Part shown: positions 28,038-36,222 of the stretch, piece after piece
How positions within the stretch are numbered: the stretch's first letter is position 1
Layout: each line of letters opens with the position of its first letter
Source of the DNA: Lachnospira sp. UBA4346
GTDB lineage: Bacteria > Bacillota > Clostridia > Lachnospirales > Lachnospiraceae
Assembly: GCA_002394205.1 (NCBI GenBank)
Contig: DGTC01000043.1
Coordinates: 1 to 64,000 of the forward strand
Reading direction: 5' to 3'
Length of the DNA stretch: 64,000 nucleotides
Program-made: the position numbers and the translations under genes
Notes under the pieces: model-generated
Databases searched by the model: none
What the model was told of the DNA's origin: nothing
What the model saw: only the letters and a program-made list of their open reading frames with translations

Positions 28038-28847
28038 ATGAGCGAAGTAATTGTTGTTACATCAGGAAAAGGCGGCGTAGGAAAAACGACGACAACAGCA
28101 AATATAGGTACAGGTCTTGCAAAATTAGGCAAGAAGGTTATTATGATTGATACAGATACAGGTTTGAGAAACCTTGATGTTGTTTTGGGTTTGGAAAACA
28201 GAATCGTATATAATCTGGTTGATGTTGTTGAAGGAAACTGTCGTATTAAACAGGCATTAATTACAGATAAAAGATGTCCTGATTTATATTTATTGCCGAC
28301 AGCACAGACAAGAGATAAGTCAGCAATTACACCAGAGCAGATGGTAAAATTGATTGATGAATTAAAAGCAGATCCGGAAGGATTTGATTACATAATTTTA
28401 GATTGTCCGGCCGGTATTGAACAGGGATTTCAGAATGCGATTGCCGGAGCAGACAGAGCATTGGTAGTTACAACACCGGAGGTATCAGCAATTCGTGATG
28501 CAGACAGAATTGTAGGATTATTGGATGCGAATGGTTTAAAGGATCACGAGGATTTGATTGTCAACAGAATCCGTATGGATATGGTAAATCGTGGTGACAT
28601 GATGTCGATTGAAGATGTAAATGATATTTTACAGTTGAATGTAATTGGTGCAGTTCCAGATGATGAAAGAATTGTCGTTGCTACAAATAAGGGACAGCCA
28701 CTTGTAGGAGATGAGAGTCTTGCAGGTCAGGCATATATGAATATTTGTAAGAGAATCATAGGGGAAGATGTTCCGTTCTTAGATTTGAATGGAAAAGGTG
28801 GATTCTTTAAGAAACTTTCAGCATTGTTTAAGGGAGAAAAGCGATAA
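28038..28847 (+). CDS. minD: Septum site-determining ATPase MinD
   Basis: A 269-residue ParA-type ATPase that carries MinC to the membrane. The deviant Walker A is TSGKGGVGKTTTTAN, Walker B is YIILDCPAG, and the C-terminal amphipathic membrane-targeting helix is GGFFKKLSALFKGEKR. CAGGAGG precedes the ATG by a good distance. minE follows after 20 bases. Confidence 0.97.
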   Translation: MSEVIVVTSGKGGVGKTTTTANIGTGLAKLGKKVIMIDTDTGLRNLDVVLGLENRIVYNLVDVVEGNCRIKQALITDKRCPDLYLLPTAQTRDKSAITPEQMVKLIDELKADPEGFDYIILDCPAGIEQGFQNAIAGADRALVVTTPEVSAIRDADRIVGLLDANGLKDHEDLIVNRIRMDMVNRGDMMSIEDVNDILQLNVIGAVPDDERIVVATNKGQPLVGDESLAGQAYMNICKRIIGEDVPFLDLNGKGGFFKKLSALFKGEKR

Positions 28848-28867
28848 GATAACCAGGGAGGCAAAAA

Positions 28868-29143
28868 ATGGGCTTAATAGATTTATTTAGGAAAAAAGGC
28901 TCTAGTGATGTTGCAAAAGACAGACTGAAGCTGTTGCTTGTTTCAGATAGGGCAAATTGTTCACCTGAAGTAATGGAAATGATTAAAAACGATATTATTA
29001 AAGTAATATCAAAATATATGGTAATTGATGCAGAAGGACTGGATATACAAATTACGTCTACAGAGTCTGAGACAGATAATGGTACAGTTCCGGCACTTTT
29101 TGCGAATATACCAATTAAGGATATTAGAAATTCTGATAAATAA
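28868..29143 (+). CDS. minE: Cell division topological specificity factor MinE
   Basis: A 91-residue protein that stimulates MinD ATPase and drives pole-to-pole patterning. The membrane-binding, anti-MinCD N-terminus (LIDLFRKKGSSDVAKDRLKLLLVSDRA) and the C-terminal dimerisation domain (VISKYMVIDAEGLDIQI) are both present. MinE, not DivIVA, is the topological factor in this genome region, as in many clostridia. Confidence 0.95.
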   Translation: MGLIDLFRKKGSSDVAKDRLKLLLVSDRANCSPEVMEMIKNDIIKVISKYMVIDAEGLDIQITSTESETDNGTVPALFANIPIKDIRNSDK

Positions 29144-29164
29144 TATCCAATCAAGGAGTGGAAG

Positions 29165-30301
29165 ATGTTCAAAAAGTATAAACTGAGTTCGTATAATGTT
29201 AGAATGGTTCTTGTAATACTTATTACATCAATTTATGGAATTACAGTGATTAATAGTGCAAATTCTGCTTTTACAGTAAGACAGTGCTTTGGTCTTGCAT
29301 TATCTTTTGTCGTAATGGTAGTGATTTCATTTATAGATTATAATTGGCTGTTGCAATATTACTGGTTATTTTATGCAATAAATATTGTCTTGCTTTTGGC
29401 AGTTAAATTGTTTGGTGTATCAAGGAACGGGGCAAAAAGATGGCTGAATTTGGGAATTCAGATACAGCCTTCCGAATTGTCAAAGATTATATTGATTTTG
29501 TGTGCGGCAAAGATTTTATCTATGTATCGAAGAGAAATCAATAATCTCAAGTTCCTTGCGGTTTTAGCAATTGTTCTGCTGATTCCATTGGGGCTGGTTG
29601 TTATCGAACCGGATTTGTCAACAACCCTGTTAATAACATTCGTTTTATTAACGATTATATTTTGTGCAGGTTTAAGTTATAGGATCATTGGTACTGCGTT
29701 GTTGATTATTATTCCGATTACGGCTGTATTAGCCATTTATGTAAGTAATCCGAATCAGACACTCCTTGAAGATTATCAGAGAAATCGTATTATGGCATTT
29801 ATTGATCCGGAGAATTACGGTGACGGAACATATCAGCAGGATTATTCCGTGCAGGCTGTAGGTTCCGGACAGTTGCTGGGAAAAGGATTGAATAATAACG
29901 ATCCATCCTCACTGAAGAATGCACATTATATTGCTGAAGCACAGACGGATTTTATCTTTGCCGTTATTGGAGAAGAATTAGGATTTGTTGGATGCTGTGC
30001 TGCAATTCTGCTCTTGTCATGGATTGTGATAGAGTGTATAATTGCAGCAGTAAGGGCAAAGGATTTTGCGGGGCGTTTGATATGCTGCGGAGCTGCAGGA
30101 TATATTGCATTTCAGAGTGCAATAAATATAGGCGTAGTAACAAGACTTTTACCAAATACAGGTTTGCCGTTGCCATTTTTTAGTTATGGTGTAACATCAT
30201 TACTTACATTATATATGACGATGGGGGTTGTATTAAATGTTAATCTGCAAAGACGTGTAGATAAAGACGATGAGATTTATGCAGATGATTTTAGAGGTTA
30301 G
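29165..30301 (+). CDS. rodA: RodA/FtsW/SpoVE-family peptidoglycan glycosyltransferase
   Basis: A 378-residue SEDS protein with about ten membrane helices. Conserved parts are RNGAKRWLNLGIQIQPSELSK, LVVIEPDLSTTLL and the C-terminal PNTGLPLPFFSYGVTSLL. It polymerises lipid II in partnership with a class B PBP; the PBP2 gene two loci upstream is the natural partner, so RodA is the best name, although SpoVE or FtsW cannot be excluded by sequence reading alone. Confidence 0.88.
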   Translation: MFKKYKLSSYNVRMVLVILITSIYGITVINSANSAFTVRQCFGLALSFVVMVVISFIDYNWLLQYYWLFYAINIVLLLAVKLFGVSRNGAKRWLNLGIQIQPSELSKIILILCAAKILSMYRREINNLKFLAVLAIVLLIPLGLVVIEPDLSTTLLITFVLLTIIFCAGLSYRIIGTALLIIIPITAVLAIYVSNPNQTLLEDYQRNRIMAFIDPENYGDGTYQQDYSVQAVGSGQLLGKGLNNNDPSSLKNAHYIAEAQTDFIFAVIGEELGFVGCCAAILLLSWIVIECIIAAVRAKDFAGRLICCGAAGYIAFQSAINIGVVTRLLPNTGLPLPFFSYGVTSLLTLYMTMGVVLNVNLQRRVDKDDEIYADDFRG

Positions 30302-30326
30302 AAATACTAAATGATGGAGGGTACCT

Positions 30327-30722
30327 ATGAATATTGGTTTGATTGCACATGATTCGAAGAAAAAGCTGATGCAGAATTTTTGTATTGCATACAGAGGAAT
30401 ATTGAATAAGAATCAGTTATTTGCGACAGGAACAACGGGAAGATTAATCGAAGAAGTGACCAATCTTTCTATTCATAAATTTTTAGCAGGACATTTGGGC
30501 GGTGACCAGCAGTTGTGCGCCCAGATAGAACATAATCAGATTGACTTGGTGATTTTTCTTAGAGAAGCAGAAAATCCTTTGGCACATGAACCAAACTCAG
30601 ATCATATTTGCAAGCTGTGTGATATGTATAATATTCCACTTGCGACCAACTTGGCGACTGCGGAATTGCTTGTAAAATCTCTCGAACGTGGAGATATGGA
30701 GTGGAGAGAAATCTACCAATAA
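30327..30722 (+). CDS. mgsA: Methylglyoxal synthase
   Basis: A 131-residue enzyme converting dihydroxyacetone phosphate to methylglyoxal and phosphate, a bypass of lower glycolysis under phosphate limitation. Motifs: IGLIAHDSKKKLM, ATGTTGRLI, GHLGGDQQL and the catalytic LREAENPLAHEPNSDH. GGAGGGTACC leads into the ATG. It ends the mreB-to-mgsA run and is followed by a large terminator-like stem. Confidence 0.96.
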   Translation: MNIGLIAHDSKKKLMQNFCIAYRGILNKNQLFATGTTGRLIEEVTNLSIHKFLAGHLGGDQQLCAQIEHNQIDLVIFLREAENPLAHEPNSDHICKLCDMYNIPLATNLATAELLVKSLERGDMEWREIYQ

Positions 30723-30741
30723 GCCGATGGTTAAAATACAA

Positions 30742-30826
30742 AGCAGGAAGATTCATGAGAGATTGTTTTTAATAAAATATCGTAGTTTTATTAGTCTAAC
30801 GTCTAGTCATGAAGTTCCTGCTTTTT
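30742..30826 (+). terminator. Long-range terminator stem with nested hairpin after mgsA
   Basis: The arm beginning AGCAGGAA at 30742, continuing to CATGA, pairs with TCATGAAGTTCCTGCT (30807-30822), giving a stem of about 16 pairs with one small bulge, followed by TTTTT at 30822-30826. The 48-base loop holds its own A/T hairpin AATAAAA/TTTTATT. It probably terminates the shape and division transcript. Confidence 0.7.
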
Positions 30827-30978
30827 CGTTATACGTTCTACTCAAAATGGTTAAATTTTAATAGAGTAAGACAGTTTTTTCGAATGTTGTTTGCTTCGGC
30901 ATAGTGCGTCGTGTGTAGGTGTACATTATGAATGTTTTTGAATAAATTCTAAGTTTTATTGCAAATATAGAATTTATA

Positions 30979-31016
30979 AGGAAAATGATTTCCTGGATAT
31001 GTCTCCTAAATTAGGA
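30979..31016. repeat. Two short palindromes at the 3' end of the DUF378 gene
   Basis: AGGAAA-atga-TTTCCT (30979-30994) and the near-palindrome TCCTAAATTAGGA (31004-31016) lie in tandem; the second overlaps the stop of the minus-strand DUF378 gene. The rest of the 288-base gap after mgsA shows nothing else I can support. Confidence 0.45.
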
Positions 31017-31214
31017 ATTACGTATACGACCAAATAGTGTGCATAAATACAGTCCGCATATACCAACAAGGGTATAAATAATACGGCTTACCGGACTTGC
31101 TGAACCGAATAAAAAAGAAACAAGATTGAATCGAAAGATACCAATCAGTCCCCAATTGACTGCACCTATGATGGTAATTGCTAAAGCTGTATAGTCTAGA
31201 AATTTCGAATTCAT
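31011..31214 (-). CDS. DUF378 small membrane protein
   Basis: A 67-residue protein with two hydrophobic helices: LDYTALAITIIGAVNWGLIGIF near the start and SRIIYTLVGICGLYLCTLF after a short loop, the pattern of the DUF378 (YuzA-like) family. Function unknown. The ATG at 31214 follows GGAGG on the minus strand; an in-frame TTG four codons upstream lies inside that ribosome site and is rejected. It is a lone minus-strand gene between plus-strand operons. Confidence 0.82.
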   Translation of the reverse strand: MNSKFLDYTALAITIIGAVNWGLIGIFRFNLVSFLFGSASPVSRIIYTLVGICGLYLCTLFGRIRNS

Positions 31215-31373
31215 AAAAACCTCCAATTATAAAATAGATTAGCCATTTTCAATGGTATATTGTTAGTTTGTTTTATTTTTTTAAATTTATGCAGGAATTT
31301 ATGATTTGGACAACATTGGAAAATATGAAGATTTATTAAATTGATGGTTTCATATGGAAAAACGGAGGAAATA

Positions 31374-32768
31374 ATGGCAGAAAATAATAATCGGAAAGTC
31401 GTCAGATATAAAAGAAGACCACGTGTAATGCCAATTATTTGTATTGGTGTGCTGTTATATGTGATTTCGTTTGTGACATTGTATCTGACAAAGAATAAAG
31501 TTCATTCCTATGAGGTCGAAACGGGATCATTAACATCGAATGCCTCTTTTTCAGCATTAATACTTAGAGATGAAAAAGTATACAATTCGACATATTCTGG
31601 GAATATTAATTATTACCAACGGGAAGGAACAAGAATCAAGAAAGATGATATATTGTATACTGTGGATGAAACAGGAAAAGTAGCAGATGTTCTTGCGGAA
31701 TATTCAAAAGCTGACGAAAATTCTCTGTCAGCAGAAAATTTAGCAATTATTAAGTCTACACTGAATAATTTTCATACAGGATATGACGGGTCAAATTTTG
31801 ATGAAATTTATGATATGAAAACAGATATTAATGCAACGATACTTCAGGCAATGAATGAAAATATTATGAAGCATATGGATTCTATTGTTGAAAAAACAGG
31901 AAGCAGTAATTTATTTCAGACAGAAAAGGCAAAAGAGGGAGGTGTAATTGTTTATTCATTTGATAATTATGAAAATATTACACCGGAACGTCTGACTGCG
32001 TCATTATTTGATAAGAAATCCTACAATAAAACAAGTATGAAAGCAGAGGATCTGGTGGTAACGGGCAATCCTGCATTTAAATTAATTCAGAGTGAACAGT
32101 GGAAGTTATGTATTCCGCTGACGGATAAGCAGATTCAGGAATATGATTTATTTAATAAGAACAGTTTATCCATTACAATTAAGAAGGATAAGATTTCTAC
32201 GCAGGGAAAATTTTCCATTGTTAATAATGATGGAAATTATTATGGAGTTATCGAGTTAGATAAATATATGATACGATATGCGACAGAACGCTTTTTGGAT
32301 ATTGAAGTAGCAACAACCGGAAAGAGTGGGTTGAAAGTACCAATGTCTGCATTGACGGATTTAGAGGTATACACAATTCCGGCAGCTTACCTTACACAGG
32401 GCGGTAATGATTCAAATTATGGCTTTATTACAGAAAGTTATTCTTCAAATGGAGAAGTTACCAGCAAGTTTGTTGAAGTGAAATCAGTAAAAAGAACAGA
32501 TGACATTATTTATCTGGAAAAGAAATATTTTGAACCCGGTACGAATATTGTAATGCCGGATGCAACACAAAGATACATTGTTGGACCGACAGAAAAAGTG
32601 AAGGGTGTATTTTGTATTAATTCGGGATACACTGTATTCGAAACTGCGGAGATTATTGACCAGAATAATGAGTACTGTATTTTAGATAAAGCAAAGTCAG
32701 GAGTTTCTGTGTATGACAGGATTATTTTGGACGCAGACAAGTATGATGTAGATAAAATGATATATTAA
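31374..32768 (+). CDS. HlyD-like bitopic membrane protein beside yggS-sepF
   Basis: A 464-residue protein with a basic N-terminus (RYKRRPR), one membrane helix at about residues 18-38 and an extracytoplasmic part starting with a half-lipoyl/barrel motif like HlyD adaptors (GNINYYQREGTRIKKDDILY at about 76-95). A helical stretch (about 105-200) and further beta-rich segments follow. No ABC exporter or outer-membrane partner lies nearby. It is 13 bases from yggS and shares the sepF cluster, so a role at the division site or envelope is an inference. GGAGG precedes the ATG at 31374; the in-frame codon at 31341 lacks one. Confidence 0.7.
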   Translation: MAENNNRKVVRYKRRPRVMPIICIGVLLYVISFVTLYLTKNKVHSYEVETGSLTSNASFSALILRDEKVYNSTYSGNINYYQREGTRIKKDDILYTVDETGKVADVLAEYSKADENSLSAENLAIIKSTLNNFHTGYDGSNFDEIYDMKTDINATILQAMNENIMKHMDSIVEKTGSSNLFQTEKAKEGGVIVYSFDNYENITPERLTASLFDKKSYNKTSMKAEDLVVTGNPAFKLIQSEQWKLCIPLTDKQIQEYDLFNKNSLSITIKKDKISTQGKFSIVNNDGNYYGVIELDKYMIRYATERFLDIEVATTGKSGLKVPMSALTDLEVYTIPAAYLTQGGNDSNYGFITESYSSNGEVTSKFVEVKSVKRTDDIIYLEKKYFEPGTNIVMPDATQRYIVGPTEKVKGVFCINSGYTVFETAEIIDQNNEYCILDKAKSGVSVYDRIILDADKYDVDKMIY

Positions 32769-32781
32769 GAAGGTGTTGTAT

Positions 32782-33471
32782 ATGTTAAAAGAGAACATTG
32801 AGCAGGTAAAAGAAAATATTAGACAGGCCTGTAACAGAGTTGGCAGAGATCCGCAAGAAGTTTTATTATTACCAGTGAGTAAGACGAAGCCGATAGAAAT
32901 GTTACAGGAAGTATATGATTATGGGATTCGCCAATTTGGAGAAAATTATGTACAGGAATTATGCGGAAAAATAGATCAGATGCCAAAAGATATTGAATGG
33001 CATATGATTGGTCATTTGCAGAGAAATAAGGTAAAATATATTGTGGGAAATGTTGCAATGATTCATTCTGTTGATTCCATTCGACTTGCTGAAGCAATTA
33101 GCAAAGAAGCAGTCAAAAAAGGGGTGATTGCAAAGATTTTGGTAGAAATAAATATTGGTGAAGAAGAAAGTAAATTTGGAATCACTGTGGACAGTGCAAT
33201 TCAAGACATTCAGGAGATGGCAAAGTTCCCTTCAATTTCTATAGAAGGGTTGATGACAAGCGCACCATTTGTAGAAAATCCTGAAGATAATCGTAAATAT
33301 TTTAAACAAATGAAGCAATTATCAGTTGACATCGCGGCAAAAAACATTGATAATGTTACTATGCGATATCTTTCGATGGGAATGACAGGTGATTATGTTG
33401 TTGCAGTGGAAGAAGGCGCGAATATTGTTCGCGTTGGAACGGCAATTTTTGGAGCAAGAAATTATAATTAG
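32782..33471 (+). CDS. YggS/YlmE-family PLP homeostasis protein
   Basis: A 229-residue single-domain TIM-barrel PLP-binding protein (PLPBP family) with no known catalysis, involved in vitamin B6 and amino-acid homeostasis. The PLP lysine is in LLPVSKTKPIEM; other marks are FGENYVQEL, WHMIGHLQRNK, and the C-terminal LSMGMTGDYVVAVEEGANIVRVGTAIFG. AAGAAGG precedes the ATG at 32782. In Bacillus, ylmE also lies directly before sepF. Confidence 0.94.
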   Translation: MLKENIEQVKENIRQACNRVGRDPQEVLLLPVSKTKPIEMLQEVYDYGIRQFGENYVQELCGKIDQMPKDIEWHMIGHLQRNKVKYIVGNVAMIHSVDSIRLAEAISKEAVKKGVIAKILVEINIGEEESKFGITVDSAIQDIQEMAKFPSISIEGLMTSAPFVENPEDNRKYFKQMKQLSVDIAAKNIDNVTMRYLSMGMTGDYVVAVEEGANIVRVGTAIFGARNYN

Positions 33472-33490
33472 GGAGTAGGAGAGTAGAAAT

Positions 33491-34009
33491 ATGAGTATGT
33501 TTGATAATATAAGAGGTATGTTTTCAGGTTCGGACGATTATAGCAGTGATTATGAGGATGATTACGAAGATTACAATAATGGTTATGATTCAGATGATGA
33601 TTATGAAAATGATAAAGATTATCAGAAGCACAAGTTATTTGGAGGAAGCAAGTCAAAATCATATGCAAGTGGAAAAATTGTTCCAATCAATACAGATAGC
33701 AAGCATGGATTAGAGGTTGTGGTAATTCGTCCGGAATCTATGGAAGATGCAAGCGAAATTACAGATACATTGCTTTCAGGAAAGGCAGTTGTGTTAAATC
33801 TGGAAGGAATACATATTGAAGTGGCACAGAGAATTATTGACTATTCATCAGGTTCATGTTATGCAATGGATGGTAATTTACAGAAAATTACAAATTACAT
33901 TTTTATTGTAACACCGAAGGGCGTTGATATTTCTGGTGATATTCCGGAAAAGATTCTTTCAGGTGGTGTGGATTTATCAGCATTTGGTAAGACAGAGCAG
34001 AAGTTATAA
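33491..34009 (+). CDS. sepF: Cell division protein SepF
   Basis: A 172-residue FtsZ-membrane tether. An N-terminal amphipathic helix (MSMFDNIRGMFSG) is followed by a long acidic Asp/Tyr linker (about residues 15-40) and the conserved SepF core with VVVIRPESMEDASEI, GKAVVLNLEGI and RIIDYSSGSCYAMDG. It would bundle or anchor FtsZ at mid-cell, whose position is set by the Min system upstream. GTAGGAGAG precedes the ATG. Confidence 0.95.
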   Translation: MSMFDNIRGMFSGSDDYSSDYEDDYEDYNNGYDSDDDYENDKDYQKHKLFGGSKSKSYASGKIVPINTDSKHGLEVVVIRPESMEDASEITDTLLSGKAVVLNLEGIHIEVAQRIIDYSSGSCYAMDGNLQKITNYIFIVTPKGVDISGDIPEKILSGGVDLSAFGKTEQKL

Positions 34010-34012
34010 GAT

Positions 34013-34546
34013 ATGACAGAGAAGTATTTAAAAATAAGAAAGATTATCAGTAATGTTATCATTGTGTGCGTTCTGATATTTATAGACCAAATAAGTAAGC
34101 AGTGGGCTGTAGATGCACTTATGAATCAGGCAGATAAGACAATACTTGGAGAGTGGCTTACATTCTCCTATCTTGAAAATAGAGGTGCTGCATGGGGCAT
34201 GATGTCTGGTGCGAGATACTTTTTTCTTTTGATTACAGTAGTAATAGTCGGAATACTCGCATATATTTTGTATAGAATTCCTTTGCACCGTCGGATGTTA
34301 CCGCTTCGATGTGTTGCATTACTCTTAGGAGCGGGGGCAATAGGAAATTTTATTGACCGGCTTGTATTAGGTTATGTTCGCGATTTTATTTATATTAAAG
34401 CGATTAATTTTCCGGTCTTTAATGTCGCAGATATGTATGTAACAGTATCGGTGTTTGTTTTGGTTATTTTGATTTTGTTTGTATACAAAGAAGAAGAATT
34501 TCAATTTCTATGGAAAGTGAAGGATAATAATCATGAAGAGCAATGA
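34013..34546 (+). CDS. lspA: Prolipoprotein signal peptidase (signal peptidase II)
   Basis: A 177-residue aspartyl membrane protease with four hydrophobic helices that removes signal peptides from lipoproteins after diacylglyceryl transfer. Motifs are ENRGAAWGM, GNFIDRLVLGYVRDFI (first catalytic Asp) and FPVFNVADMYVTV (second catalytic Asp). It starts three bases after sepF and overlaps rluD by 14 bases; lspA-rluD pairing is widely conserved. Confidence 0.96.
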   Translation: MTEKYLKIRKIISNVIIVCVLIFIDQISKQWAVDALMNQADKTILGEWLTFSYLENRGAAWGMMSGARYFFLLITVVIVGILAYILYRIPLHRRMLPLRCVALLLGAGAIGNFIDRLVLGYVRDFIYIKAINFPVFNVADMYVTVSVFVLVILILFVYKEEEFQFLWKVKDNNHEEQ

Positions 34547-35468
34547 AAATAAATTGCAATTTGTGGTAGAAAATGCAACGGGAAGTGTACGGATTGATAA
34601 ATATTTGTCAAATATCTGTACAGAATATTCCCGTTCTTTTTTGCAGAAATTAATTAAGGACGGTGGAGTATTTGTAAATGACAAACCGGTCAAAGCAAAT
34701 TATACTGTGCAACAGGCAGATTCTATCACTGTAAATATTCCACAATTGATTGAGCCGGAAATTGTTGCAGAGGATATTCCATTAGACATATTATATGAAG
34801 ATGATGACTTAATTGTTATTAATAAGCCAAAAGGGATGGTTGTTCATCCGGCAGCAGGACATTATAGTGGAACGCTTGTAAATGCATTGATGTATCATTG
34901 TAAGGATAATTTATCTGGAATTAATGGTGTATTACGACCGGGAATTGTTCATCGTATAGATATGGACACGACAGGAGTTTTAGTTGCATGCAAGAATGAT
35001 TTTGCACATAATTGTATCGCAGAACAACTTAGTGTACATTCGATTACACGTAAATATCATGCGATTGTTTATAATGCGATTCATGAAGATGGTACGGTTG
35101 ATGCACCCATTGGAAGAAGTACAATAGACCGAAAGAAGATGGCAATTGATACCAAAAATGGCAAGCGTGCGGTGACACATTATCATGTTATTGAAAATCT
35201 GGGACAATATGCGTATATAGAATGTCAGTTAGAGACAGGCAGAACGCACCAGATTCGTGTGCATATGGCAAGTATCGGGCATCCTCTCCTGGGAGATGCG
35301 GTATATAGCTCCGGGCGTGCTTTCACACAGTTACAGGGTCAGACGCTGCATGCAAAAGTATTAGGGTTTGTACATCCGCGGACACAGAAATATATGGAAT
35401 TTGAGGCTCCATTGCCAAACTACTTTGAAAAATTGCTGGCAGACCTTCGAAATAAAAATGGTTATTAA
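34533..35468 (+). CDS. rluD: RluD-like 23S rRNA pseudouridine synthase
   Basis: A 311-residue RluA-family enzyme. It has an N-terminal S4 RNA-binding domain (RIDKYLSNICTEYSRSFLQ), the catalytic motif HRIDMDTTGVLVACK with the active Asp, and a C-terminal ETGRTHQIRVHMASIGHPLLGD. The exact uridine targets are not readable from sequence; RluD or YlyB type is most likely from the lspA linkage. Confidence 0.92.
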   Translation: MKSNENKLQFVVENATGSVRIDKYLSNICTEYSRSFLQKLIKDGGVFVNDKPVKANYTVQQADSITVNIPQLIEPEIVAEDIPLDILYEDDDLIVINKPKGMVVHPAAGHYSGTLVNALMYHCKDNLSGINGVLRPGIVHRIDMDTTGVLVACKNDFAHNCIAEQLSVHSITRKYHAIVYNAIHEDGTVDAPIGRSTIDRKKMAIDTKNGKRAVTHYHVIENLGQYAYIECQLETGRTHQIRVHMASIGHPLLGDAVYSSGRAFTQLQGQTLHAKVLGFVHPRTQKYMEFEAPLPNYFEKLLADLRNKNGY

Positions 35469-35516
35469 TATAATTGTGAAAAAATATAGAAATTTACAGA
35501 TATTTATGGATTTTTT

Positions 35517-35546
35517 TTGACAAATATACTATAATTTAAATATAGA
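35517..35546 (+). promoter_or_regulatory. Promoter for the kinase/transpeptidase-like pair
   Basis: A consensus TTGACA at 35517-35522 follows an A/T-rich T-run. The best -10 at allowed distance is TATAGA at 35541-35546 (18-base spacer); a perfect TATAAT at 35530-35535 is too close to that -35 to pair with it. Confidence 0.5.
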
Positions 35547-35579
35547 TAGTCAGCAATGACAGTAGGGGAGGTAACACAT

Positions 35580-36212
35580 ATGGATGAAAGAACGGTAATT
35601 ACGATTGGTAGAGAGTTTGGAAGTGGCGGACATGAGATTGGCACGAAGTTAGCCAAGCGTTTAGGAATACCTTGCTATGATAAGGAATTGCTGGCGATTG
35701 CGGCAAAAGAAAGTGGGCTGTGTGAAGAGTTGTTTGCTTCACAGGATGAGAAGCCGACAAACAGTTTTTTGTATTCCCTTGTAATGGATACATATTCATT
35801 AGGTTATACGAATTCTTATGTTAATATGCCAATTAACCATAAGGTATTTTTAGCACAGTTTGATGCTATTAAGAAGTTGGCACAGAAAGAATCATGCGTT
35901 ATCGTAGGCAGATGTGCAGATTATGCATTAGAGGATAATCCATTTGCAGTCAGTGTATGGATTAAGGCAGATTTGGATAAGAGAATTGAACGTATTAAGA
36001 AGACGTATGAGTTATCGGAAGACAAGGCTGCTGAGTTGATACAGAAGACGGATAAGAAGCGTGCAAGTTACTATAACTACTATTCTAGCAAGAAGTGGGG
36101 CGAAGCAAAGAGCTATGACTTGTGTATTGATAGTGGTGAATTAGGAATTGACGGTTCGATTGAATTAATTATGAAATATATCGAATTAAAGGAAAAGAAT
36201 AATAATCAATAA
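35580..36212 (+). CDS. Cytidylate kinase-like family protein
   Basis: A 210-residue P-loop protein of the cytidylate-kinase-like family (Cmk-like, distinct from true Cmk). The N-terminus ITIGREFGSGGHEIGTKLAKRL is the family nucleotide-binding loop, followed by IPCYDKELL and later VIVGRCADYAL. Substrate is not established for this family. The ATG at 35580 follows GGGGAGG (35565-35571); an in-frame codon at 35556 lies before it. It is 10 bases from the L,D-transpeptidase-like gene. Confidence 0.85.
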   Translation: MDERTVITIGREFGSGGHEIGTKLAKRLGIPCYDKELLAIAAKESGLCEELFASQDEKPTNSFLYSLVMDTYSLGYTNSYVNMPINHKVFLAQFDAIKKLAQKESCVIVGRCADYALEDNPFAVSVWIKADLDKRIERIKKTYELSEDKAAELIQKTDKKRASYYNYYSSKKWGEAKSYDLCIDSGELGIDGSIELIMKYIELKEKNNNQ

Positions 36213-36222
36213 GAGATTTTTT

